Shown: in pieces, positions 1 through 9,924 of the stretch
How the letters are laid out: each line of letters opens with the position of its first letter
Position numbering within the stretch: the first letter of the stretch is position 1
DNA from: Costus lasius
Lineage: Eukaryota > Streptophyta > Magnoliopsida > Zingiberales > Costaceae
Length of the DNA stretch: 64,000 bases
NCBI GenBank assembly: GCA_027563935.2
Contig: CM050451.1
Coordinates: forward strand, 104,807,565-104,871,564
Direction of reading: 5' to 3'
Translations under genes and position numbers: made by a program
The notes under the pieces: generated by a model
Told to the model about the DNA's origin: nothing
Databases searched by the model: none
Seen by the model: the letters and a program-made list of their open reading frames with translations, nothing else

Positions 1-600
1 GACACGTGTTATTGTCTTTAGGTTTTATTGGGTGTGTGGGTGCATGCTGTTGTACACACTAGAGAGAACAGACGTGAAAGAAAGAGAGAGAAGAGGCTTC
101 GGCGACAAGCTATGAACTTAGGATAGTCCGCTTAAATCGGCCGCCGGCAAGAAGTTCACCGTTGGATCGGGCTGAAATTTTAGGATAATGTTCGAGACTC
201 AGTGCTCTTCAATCGGAACGGTCGGATCGTCGAACTGAGGTCTCCATTTATCGCAGTCAGCCCAGAACCGAGACCCATCATCTTGGTGAAATATGCACTT
301 TGCTCTTCTCCTGTTTTGCTTACCAACTCTGTGTTGATGTTATCCTGAGTTCCAAGTTTATACTTGATGATATTGTTATGCTCCTATATGATCTAGGAAG
401 ATTTGTAAAACCCATTATCTGATTTAGTAGAAGGTTTTGAGCGGACTTCGGTCCCGTAGTTTTTCATCCTCAAGTTAGGGAGGTTTTCCACGTAAAATTC
501 TAGTGTCTCTTGTCTGTTTGGTATTGTTTTATTCCGCTGCCATTTTTGTGTGTTATCTTTGCCGGTAGTTATCTAGTTTTAAATCTAGCAACATGAGTTT
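1..600 (+). repeat. Possible Copia LTR 3' portion
   Basis: The stretch at 425-560 contains GAGCGGACTTCGGTCCCGTA and then TTTTCCACGTAAAATTCT, a block I associate with the transcribed part of plant Ty1/Copia LTRs. The sequence then becomes AT-rich and ends near CTAGCAACA at about 592. No matching second LTR, primer site or coding domain is seen nearby, and the left edge is cut by the window. It may be a truncated LTR; the family assignment is by resemblance only. Confidence 0.4.
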
Positions 601-771
601 TTTGCACCCGTCCCACCCATCATATTGATATTTGTCAATTGATTTGAGGGCTTATTGAGAATCATAGCTTTCACTTGGGCCACTCAGTTGCTCCCATAAT
701 TAATTCAACCCTACATAATTGATCTAGCCCTATGATAGGGCATGAGGGCATTCAACACTACTGAGAAAATT

Positions 772-975
772 ATTTAGGCACGGATTCTGCCTATAAATCA
801 TAGGCAAGTCTCTTGTTTATTATCGGATTGATTGAAAATACGACACTTAAAGCAGAGTTGAATACGAAATTTAAAATAGAGTTATTTTAGCACTGTTTTA
901 AATTTTATATTTTCAATCAATCCAACAGTAAACAAGGGATCCTACCTGTGATTTCTGTGCAGGCTCGCATAAATT
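772..975. mobile_element. Foldback MITE
   Basis: Two arms of about 60 bp are inverted copies of each other. The left arm (about 777-840) has GGCAAGTCTCTTGTTTATTA then GGATTGATTGAAAATA; the right arm (about 905-970) reads the complement of CCCTTGTTTACTGTTGGATTGATTGAAAATA-like sequence. The centre is AT-rich and noncoding. The structure fits a miniature inverted-repeat element. The exact ends and target duplication are not resolved. Confidence 0.6.
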
Positions 976-1037
976 TTTTTTCCACACTACCCCCTTAGGT
1001 TATACCAAAGCTACAGCCAACTTTGCATTATAGAAAT

Positions 1038-4000
1038 TGTTAGGCCCGATTTGGCATTTGTGCCATGCAAGAGGCCCAGCCCAGTCGCGGCCCAAATTTC
1101 TAGCGCAGTTAATGGCGGGTCGTGAAAGGAAACTTAGGTCACATGCGCATCTAGAATGTGCAGCGGCGGAAATGCTAGGTTTCAAAATCGCTTGACTTAA
1201 ACATATGATCAACCTTAAAAAGATAGGTTAGAACATTACCATTGCCATGCTTTGAGTGGCGGCTTGGAGGAAGAAAGAGGCGAATGCTTCTTCTCCAAAG
1301 GAATCACACACAAGATGAAGTTTGCTTCTTCCTTGTGCTCCTTGTGCTAGCAAAGACACTAAGGAGTCTTTGATCGTGTGATGAGATGTTTTTCTTCTTG
1401 CTGGCCGAACTCCCTGGTGCTGATCGTAAAAACGAACCACACACACACACGAGAGAAGAAAGGGGCGAGAGGCGTTCACCGTTCGAAAACGTGGGGCATT
1501 CCAAAAGAAAAATCGACTTCCAAATATAGTAAGTACATAACTCCTTCTTTAAGTCCCCATGAAGCCATCGAAAACTCCTCTCCCCTTTGAACCATGCGTT
1601 CACATAAGTGAACCGGTTCAATTTCATTTGGTTCAAGAACCAAATCGAACCAGCCCTGGTTTTGATCTTATTGAACCAAGTGGCTCAAGATCCAACCACA
1701 CATCTCTTGACGCTCTTGATCTCTTCGATCAAGCATCAATTCTCCCGATCGAAGCTTACCGATCATATGTCCTAATCAATCAAACATGATCAGACCAGAT
1801 CTCACTTCCAATCAGAGTTTAAATTGCTTTAAACTGAACTAGAATAATTCCAGTCCACACGATCTGACATAAGTAAGCCATATCATCAAATTGTGCGACC
1901 CTGAGAGTTTCCTTCAATGTCGGTAACGATAACTTACGTTATCACGATCAGAGAGGGGTATCTAGCAACACATCACTGTCTCCCGATATGAAGGAAAGAG
2001 TCTTCCAAGACCACTCCCAAACGACAGCACAAGTGTGAATCCAATTCACTCAGTATACATGTTCCCTTTGCCACTGGATGTTCTCGTTGGACAAGCGTGT
2101 CAAGCCTGTAATTCCAACACGATGAGAATGGTTAGATCAGATGAACATAGTCATCTGGGTATGGCCATACACTTTCTCAACCATCTCATCCAGGGGTCCC
2201 TTTAGAACATCACACTCCAACTAGGAGAGGCAATCCTATATCTATCACTAGTGTCCTAACATGACTCATGCCCACTATCCAAGATAATCCTTAACCATTA
2301 TCTTTCAAATGATATTGAAGTACCTCAAGACAATGCCAATCATCACTTAGTAACACAAGTGATCTCAAGTCAGAGGGAATATACCACTTGCTTGCTTATA
2401 AGGATTTATTCACATTGTGACAAACAATTGAATATCCTAAGTAGGGTCAGTCCAGTACATCCAATGCACCTATGTGTCTAAATCTTATTCCATGCTCGTA
2501 GCATCCTATAAGACCAGAACACATATTAGTCTCAATCATATCAAGGCTGTCTCATGTTCACCAAGATATCTCGACTAAGGACAACTCTGAATGTCAGCAA
2601 AGCTGAACATCATTGAGACATTACTCAGAGGTATACATACAGCAGCAGACAATGCAACAATCTGAATAACAACAATTGCCTTTATAAACATATACTCAGT
2701 TTATACATGATACTGATAATAACCCAAGGCCTCAAACATTAGCCTTAAGGGCATACCCCTACAGGTCGGGCGGCTGTAAGCGGGTTCGGGTCGGGCGGCT
2801 GTAAGCGGGTTCGGGTCGGGCGACTTAATGGGTTGGATGACCCGTTTGGCAAAAAGGGGATTAGGGCTACAGTGCCCTCCCCGGGTTGCTCCCTGCGCGA
2901 TCGCGTCCACGCGACGCTTCGTCCGAACGCGGCGGCGGCGCAGCGCTCCTCTCCCCTGATCTCTCTTCACTCCGCCGAGTGAGGGTTTCGGCAGCGGAGA
3001 CGGTCTCCGGCGTCTTTCCCGTGGGTTGGGTGCGGTGGTGCGGGAAGCTTCAGAGCAAGTGGCGGCGTTCCCCTTTCCATTCTACCTCCTTGTTCTTCGG
3101 TGTCGCCGGTGGTGGAACCGGCGGACGGACGTCCGCCGAGGTAAGCCTCTATCTCCTCCCGCTCCGGCTCCATCCGGCGGGTAGGTTTTCGGTCGGCGAG
3201 CGTCACCGACCTTGTTTCTTCTCCTCGTCACGCCTCCCTTCCTCTCTCATTTCCGGCAAGATCTCGGGCGGCCATCGAGGCTGGGCCTTTTGCCCCTCTT
3301 CCTGGCGACGTCCGGTGGCTGTGGGTGAGTCCGCCGGCGTCTTCGGTTGCCAGTGGCTGGGGCGCGGCCCCCCTTCCTTGGCTGGCGTATGGCGAACCTA
3401 GTGGAGTTCGCCAGCGCCTCCCTTGCCTCCGGCGAGGTCGGGCTTCGCCGGATGGTGCTCCAGCGAGCCTCAGGCGGGTTTCTAGCATGCTCCGGCCATT
3501 AGCCCGCCACCTTGGGTTACGTGCATGTGCATTGGTTGACGTACATGTGCCTCATTTCCTGTGCACGTGCCTCTAGCGGGTTCCGGATGCGGTTCCCGTT
3601 CCCGGCCGATCAGTTGTCCTCGACTGGAGTCTTCTTCTCACAGGCTCTACGCGTTCCGCGCTCCCGGCCGAGTCATCTTTCTCGGTCGGCGACTCCTCGC
3701 CCCTCTCTACGCTCTGGTCATGTGCGCCGGCCCTGTGTGATGTGCTTCCCGGCGTGTGCCGGTTGAGTGTGCTACACATCTGTGAGACGTCCGTTCCTGT
3801 GAGAGAGTGAACCTATCCTCCTGCATGCGGTTTGTTTGGGAGTTAGGGCGTGTGCCCGGCATCGTGTGTGATGCTGTCTCTTTTGCTCGTGTGTGCGCTA
3901 CCACCTACATGTGGTTTTTGCTTCTTTCTGGTGTACCGGACTCGTACGTGCGCTGCACCGGCGTCGAGTCTTAGGTCATGTACCTTAGTTGCACTTCGGA

Positions 4001-4237
4001 GCTGGTTCGTGCAATGATCCATAGGAGACGTGTGGCGGTCTCTGATTCGTCGAGACGAGCAGACATGTGGTCAGCTGGGATAGACTGAGGAGTACGTCGA
4101 GGACGTGCTCCTGCTGGTCGCGCCCAGATCAGTGGTTCGACCACTTAGCTCCTGCATGGGCGTGCTTGGGTGCGAGTCAAGCGTTGACTCACATGTAATT
4201 TGTTAAAATTTTTATTAGCATAATCCTAGGCATGACA
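1038..4237 (+). repeat. 5' LTR of the chromovirus, split by a solo LTR
   Basis: It starts TGTTAGGCCCGATTTGG and ends CCTAGGCATGACA. It aligns throughout with the 3' LTR at 9925-12851 once the insertion at 1123-2763 is removed, leaving about 1.55 kb. It is GC-rich between 2765 and 3750. The open frames in this part (for example 2886-3401) are chance frames in GC-rich LTR sequence. Confidence 0.88.
1123..2763 (-). mobile_element. Solo LTR, Copia-like, reverse orientation
   Basis: A 1641-bp insertion is flanked by a perfect 5-bp duplication GGTCG (1118-1122 and 2764-2768). Read on the minus strand it begins TGTAGGGGTATGCCC and ends GTTTCCTTTCA, giving the TG...CA ends of an LTR. It contains no coding domain, primer site or polypurine tract, so it is a solo LTR left by LTR-LTR recombination. 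The Copia assignment rests on general resemblance of the terminal sequence; the mobile-element call rests on the target duplication and the empty-site alignment with 9925-10020. Confidence 0.85.
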
Positions 4238-4240
4238 GAC

Positions 4241-4253
4241 TGATATCAGAGCC
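4241..4253 (+). other. Primer binding site, initiator tRNA-Met type
   Basis: TGATATCAGAGCC lies three bases after the 5' LTR end (4237). It differs by one base from TGGTATCAGAGCC, the usual plant initiator tRNA-Met primer site. It fixes the orientation of the chromovirus as plus strand. Confidence 0.85.
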
Positions 4254-4534
4254 CAAGTTCTGCACGTTCCAACTTGTACACCGGCTTTGTACACTTGTTG
4301 GCGGCAGTGATCATTCCGATGATCACAAATATCCACAACATTGAGTTGCTGGGGGGGATTGTCGGATATGGGGGAGCTTCGCTCCAAAGATATCGACAGA
4401 GTTGACTTTGTCTAACTAGAGTCTCACGGCTCAATTTTCTTGTCTCCCTAGTGGAGACAGATCTTATGGGGGTCGCGTTGCTGAACCACATTACCGCAGC
4501 TTCTACAGCAACGACCACGGCCAAAGGTGGCCAT

Positions 4535-4900
4535 AGGGACTGTCATGCGACGATATGTCCCGAGGGGCAGTCGAGTGTGCCTATGGGATAATTGTGCGAC
4601 AATATATCCCAGACATCAATCATTGATGCCATAGGACAGTTATGCGATGACTTGTCCGGGAGGGTAGTTGCTGGTGGTTGAGGGACAATCGTGCGACGAT
4701 GTGTCACGGACACTAGTTGATATCTCCTAGGATTGTCGTACAACGACATATCCTAGAGACCAGCCGATGGCGGCCAAATAATTGTCATGCGATGACACGT
4801 TCTAAGAACTAAGGACATTGTGACCTGAGGAATATCGTGCGACGATATTTGGGACTCCGGCCAAGAGTGGCCATGTGACTGTCGTGAGATAGTGTGTTCA
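4535..4900 (+). repeat. Array of short palindromic repeats in the gag region of the chromovirus
   Basis: About eight copies of a degenerate unit carry a dyad of the form ATCGTGCGACGAT, near 4541, 4591, 4641, 4688, 4733, 4783, 4831 and 4880, about 45-55 bp apart. The copy at 4831-4849 is a perfect palindrome with 8-bp arms (AATATCGT and ACGATATT) around GCG. Flanking words such as GGCCA...TGGCCAT recur. No gag domain is readable here. Confidence 0.65.
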
Positions 4901-5329
4901 CAAACTAGCACCCATTTCAAGGGTTCGCTACGTTGAGGAAGTTGAGGACTTCTTATGGGGCATTGGAATTGTATTTCCAAAATACTTAGGGTCCTGCTGA
5001 GGAGCTGGCACATGACTGTATCGGGTATCTCTCCTGAGATACAAAGCTGTGGTGGCGGACTTAGGCCGCACATAGCCTTTTTGGGTTTAGTCCGACCCTT
5101 AAGCTCTTGTGAGGAGAGAGCTCAAAACAGAAATAGGATCAATGATTAGTTCCTACTCGTGGAACTTGTCGTGAGTTGCGTGAGGCATCCAAAAATGACT
5201 AAGGCATACTGGGCCACACGGGACTATGTCCGACGGTATGCCCAGGTGATGCTGGAAACAAGGGGTTTCCATTGTCAACAACACCCTAGCGGTAGGGTTT
5301 TGCCATAGAGAGACATGGGTTGACAACTC

Positions 5330-6870
5330 TCCTTGCGAAGGAGAGGTTCCCTCGATGATGAAGGTTTGTTGGGAGAGTTCTTCGATGAGTTATCCTCAGA
5401 GCTTCCTAAACACTTTCTCGAAGGAGAGATATCATCACAAGATTGAGCTTCTGACGGGATCTACTCCTCCATCTAAGATTTCATACCGTATTTCTCCAAT
5501 GGAGTTGGCTGAGCTTCGTTAGCAATTGAGGGGATTGCTTGAAGCCGGGTTCATTCGGCCTACAGTATCACCTTATGAAGTCCTGATCCTCTTCTAGAAG
5601 AAGAAGGATTAGTCACTAAGGTTCTGGGTAGATTATAGAACCTTGAATAAGATAACGGTGCGAGACTGTTATCTTATATTGCTTATCCCTGATCTGGGAG
5701 ATCGACTAGGGAAAGTATAGGTTTTCTCTAAGCTAGACCTGATAGTAGGTCATTTGCAAATTCGTTTCGCTGAGGGCAACGAATAAGAAAACCATATGAG
5801 TAACCCGATATAAGTCTTTAAGTTCAAAGTGATGCACTTTGAACTATTAAAGCCCCTTCTACGCTTTGTTATCTAAAGAACAAGTGTTGACCCCTTTTTC
5901 TTAGATGACTACGTAGTTGTATATTTGGACGATATCGTGGTTCTCTGCTCAAGCGTTGAGGAACACCTAAGCCATGTAAGGTTGGAGTTGAAGGAAAAAC
6001 CAACTCTATTTGGAGTTGAGAAATTCTCATTTATGGTGGATGAGATTTCTTTATTTGGTCTTGGGATAGACCATGGACAAGTGCGCATGGACAAGGTGAA
6101 GGTCCAAGTCATTGCGGAATGATGTGCCCCCTCAAATCAAACCGAGTATGGAGTTTTCTCGTGTGGTGAACTTCTATCGAAGGTTCATCAAAGGCTGTTC
6201 AAGGAAAGCCTTACCCTCAGTAATCTGCTAAAAGGGAACTCGAAATGGGAGTGACTTGATCGGTATCAGTTGGCCTTCCGATAGTGAAGGTCCGTATTGT
6301 CTCTGAACTGATCTTGAAGTTACCCGACTTTAGTATGCCTTTCGAGTTTCACACCGATGCTCTGGACCAAACTATCGGTGGTATGCCTTTATAGAATGAG
6401 CATCCTTTAGCTTTTGGGACTTGAAAGCTAACAGGACTGAGCGGCGGTATTTCGCCACGAGAAGGGAAAGGTGGTTGGAGTCCACTATCTCCGGACGCGG
6501 AGAACCTACTCAAGGTATTGAAGACCGATAATATGACACCACATAAAAGAAGTTGTCGGCAAAATAGGCACGTTGGCCGGAATTCTAGGGTGAATTCCAG
6601 TTCCATGGGGAACATAAATCGGGTAAGGACAACGTGTTTCCTTGTGAGCTCAGTAGATTAAATACCCTTATGTGTTGTACCCAATCCAATGTGAAAAGGG
6701 AATCTGCTAAGCAGAATAAAGACAGCCTCAGTTTTTGATAAAGAGAATCAAAAGCTAAGTTCAGCAGATTATGTCGGGCATGATCCGACACTACTATTTT
6801 GGTCCAGATGATATTGTCATGGCCAGAGGCGATAGGCCACTAGTCCCATCGATGGGCGGACTGCGCCGGG
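5330..6870 (+). pseudogene. Chromovirus reverse transcriptase and RNase H remnant
   Basis: Reading plus-strand frames with many stops and shifts, the segment around 5440-5730 resembles the start of Gypsy RT (HKIELLTGSTPP, then LRGLLEAGFIRP, WVDYRTLNKITVRD and VFSKLDL-like strings). The catalytic box appears as VVYLDDIVV near 5915-5945. From about 6300 there is an RNase H-like stretch (FEFHTDALDQTIGG). The element supplied pol functions of a Ty3/Gypsy retrotransposon when intact. It is broken by stops throughout and cut off by the solo LTR at 6875. No functional protein is possible. Confidence 0.8.
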
Positions 6871-6874
6871 AGCT

Positions 6875-8438
6875 TGACACTATCCGCAAGTGCACGGAAA
6901 TGTCGAAGTAATACAAAAGATATCGAATTCTTGGAAATCTAAGCTGATCAAATCGTGGTTTTTGGGACTTTAAAACTAAAACTAAGCGAAATCGTAAGCA
7001 AGAAATCAAACAACTACGACAGAGAAAATATATGAGAGAGAATATCAGGGCTTTGGTTTCCACCACTTTGACGATTCTAATTGCACTAAGACATAATTAT
7101 CAGTTACATAGATTTACAAATATGCATAAGGAATCTACCCTATGGTACAAGTTGCCCTCTTTCGAGTGTACACCCCGGTATTTACCTAGAACGTCTCATA
7201 CTTTCGCGATGGATCGTTCTAGACAGACCCAATGGGTTCCATGGTATATTATGGACCCTCGAGCGAAGAACAAGCACTCTCGTGTCAAGCCTTCATAAGA
7301 TTCACAAAGAGGTTCCGTCATTACAATCCTACTTTCGTTATGAACTGTAATAACTATAACATGATAATACTTGGCCAGAGTAAACATCAAGAAATTAATA
7401 CTTCAAGTGAAATATGCTGAGAATATGATTCAGATAACCAAGTTAATACAAGAATTGCAAATAGAAATCATCAGAGGGTTTTAACCTAGCCCTGAAATAA
7501 AGTTTACGCCACAACCATCATTGAATCGCTAAAAATTCTCTCTTTATATATAGAAAAATCATAGGAAAAAGGTTTCTAAGAGGGAGGAGATGATGAACCT
7601 AAAGAAATAAACAAGAATCATCGAGTTTCGATGGTTGAATCTCTAGAAATCGCTTTGAAGTCGCCTGTTCGCCGTGTCCGTCCGCCCTAGCCGCTTCGTC
7701 GCAAGATTCCTTCATCATTATGTCACGGAAATTGAGGCTTTTATACTCTATTTCTTCTCCTTCGAATAAGCTTTCCATAGAGTCCTCACTTGCCAAATTT
7801 GGACTTGAATCGGGCCCGAAATCGACGAAAAACCGGGTGAAGGTTGGGCTGTTACAATAGTATCACGGGTGAACCTCGCCGGGTTCACCTACCAGTGAAG
7901 TGTTTTGTGCAGTTTTGTTGCGAAATAATCATAGGTGAACCCCACCGGGTTCACCTACCAGTGAAGTCCACAGTAAATTTTTGCGCAGGTTTTGTTAGAC
8001 ATAATCACGGGTGAACCCCGTGGGGTTCACCTGCCAGTAAAGCGTGCAGTGAATTTTGGATACCCTGACAGGCTGACATCATCGGTGAACCCCGCCGGGT
8101 TCACTAGGCAGTGAAACGCGCGGTGAGTTTCAACCTTTGGCAAGATCACCAGTTAACCCCGCCGGGTTCACCTGGCCGTGAAGTCCAGAAAAAGCTCCGA
8201 TTGAGCCCAAATTTTACGGGCAGCTTCGTCTTCTCATAAGAAATCACCCCATGCTCTCAGATTCTTCAAAATGACTTCAAAATTGGGTGATTTAACCTGA
8301 AATTCAATAAGATAGACGAAAAGTGAAGATTCTGAAGTTTTTAACTAAATAAGCCTTAAAGGAGTGTAAAAATATTCAAATCAGCCCAAATTCATCATGA
8401 AATAATAATAAAAATCGCTATAAAAATTCATGACATCA
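6875..8438 (-). mobile_element. Solo LTR of an Athila-type element, reverse orientation
   Basis: A 1564-bp insertion with perfect duplication GAGCT (6870-6874 and 8439-8443). On the minus strand it starts TGATGTCATG and ends GCGGATAGTGTCA. It is clearly related to the LTRs of the Athila-type element at 27701-36999, including the same order of landmarks and five GGTGAACCCC-type dyads (7868-8173). It splits the chromovirus between RNase H and integrase. Single LTR, no internal region: a solo LTR. Confidence 0.9.
7868..8173. repeat. Five spaced inverted repeats within the solo Athila-type LTR
   Basis: Dyads with arms GGTGAACCCC and GGGGTTCACC lie at 7868-7889, 7934-7955, 8010-8031, 8084-8104 and 8151-8173. 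The one at 8010-8031 is perfect with a 2-nt centre. Starts are 66, 76, 74 and 67 bp apart. Each is preceded or followed by CAGTGAAG-like sequence. Confidence 0.85.
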
Positions 8439-8443
8439 GAGCT

Positions 8444-9912
8444 ACTGAGGGAGCTCCATGACTGACATTGGGCAAGGCATCCAGGACAAGTGGGGGTAGT
8501 TGTCTTGCCAGCACGTCTGTGTTATTAACCCAATATGTGCGCAAGCATGAGGATGTAGGTCCGCACTTACCAAAATTTCTAGGAAGGTAAGATCGGTTGG
8601 AGACTAGAGGCAGGGTTGTTACAACTACTGCCTGTTCCCGAGACATCCTAGACGAGGGTGTGCAAGGACTTTATTGGTGGGTTTCCTAAGTTTGACGAGG
8701 AGAGCTCAGTGCTGGTGGCGGTTGATAGATTCTCTACGGTTGGATTCTTTATCCCAGCACCTGAGTAGTGTATAGCAAGGATTGCTATAACCCTATTCTT
8801 CCAAAATGTGGTGAAACATTTTGGCATCCCAATAGATATCGTGTGCGATAGGGATGCCTGTTTTTACTGGACACTATTGGACCATGTTGTTCAATAAGTA
8901 TGTGTCCAAAGTAAGTTTCTCTATAGCCGATCATCCTTCGACGGATGGTCAAATCGAGCAGGTGAATGCTCTTGTGGAAGATCTCTTTCATCACTTTGTG
9001 ATCACCAGTCTGGGTGACTGAGTAAAGTGGATGATGTGGCATGGAATGCCTACACCTTGCAAAGGTTGTCATCCACAGGTCCCACCTTATTTGAGCTTCG
9101 GGCTAGTGTTAGGGAGTTAGCCCTTAAACCCCGTTGATGGCGTGAAGGGATTCCTGAGGGAAGTGCCCTGTGGCTCAACGGGAAGCTTGGGAACAAATCA
9201 ATTCACTCTGAGAGGCTAGAGGTAGCTAAGAGTTAGCTGTACAATGGATGCAAAGGTATACATACCGTCGTTGTTGGAACGAAGAATTAGTCGTGGGCGA
9301 CTTAGTTCTTTCCTGACTTACCTCGCAGATCTGTAGGAAGATCTCGGTGAGGAAGGCTCACCGGGGTCTTATCCGAAGATACGACGGTTTGTGTGAGATA
9401 CTGAATCGAGTGGGCTCAGTAGCATACCGTTTGAAACTCTAATAGGGGAATGTAGGCACACCCTACATTCCATGTGAACTTGAGGAAGTTTCACAAGGAT
9501 CCGAACGATCCTCCTCGATCATTATCTTACCAAGCCCCACCGATGGTTCGAACGGAGTTCGACCGAGAGATATGTGATATTTTATATCACTGGGTGTTGG
9601 GGCAAAGTGAACTGATCGACATATGGAGTTTCTCATCCAATGGGATGAATCCCTTATAGAGGAAGCAACCTGGCACGAAGCTTCCAAACAATACTTCTCT
9701 GATGGTTCGGATGAGGTTCGATCTAAGAATTGTCGAGAATCGAGGTTATCGACTCTTGGGTCACTATTGGATGAGTAAACAATGAGTGTTTCTCATTCAT
9801 TGGGGAGAGATATGCCTAAGGACAAAACACTCTAGTGAGAGACTTTAGAGTTCTAGTGTACGAGGTTTAACTGAGGAGCTACCTTGAGTTGCCGAGGACG
9901 GCGACCACCTCA
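8444..9912 (+). pseudogene. Chromovirus integrase and chromodomain remnant
   Basis: Around 8660-9120 the plus strand encodes, with stops and shifts, strings typical of a Gypsy integrase core (DFIGGFPK, VLVAVDRFS, VVKHFGIP, IVCDRD, then the H-P-S-T-D-G-Q region in another frame near 8925-8955). Near 9540-9700 a chromodomain-like end is seen (REICDILYHWVLGQ, then GMNPL and, after a stop, EATWHEASKQYF). The chromodomain places the element in the chromovirus branch. It is not translatable as one protein. Confidence 0.75.
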
Positions 9913-9924
9913 GGTGGGGGAGAA
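9913..9924 (+). other. Polypurine tract of the chromovirus
   Basis: GGTGGGGGAGAA lies directly before the 3' LTR start TGTTAGG at 9925. It is the expected primer for plus-strand DNA synthesis and confirms the 3' LTR boundary. Confidence 0.85.

Noticed and set aside
4241..4253. tRNA-like sequence matches (also 29267, 39161, 47476, 63517)
   Set aside because: These are short primer binding sites next to LTRs, not tRNA genes; no cloverleaf surrounds them.
5440..5950. Possible endogenous pararetrovirus reverse transcriptase
   Set aside because: The RT lies between LTRs with primer site and polypurine tract, and is followed by integrase and chromodomain remnants, which pararetroviruses lack.
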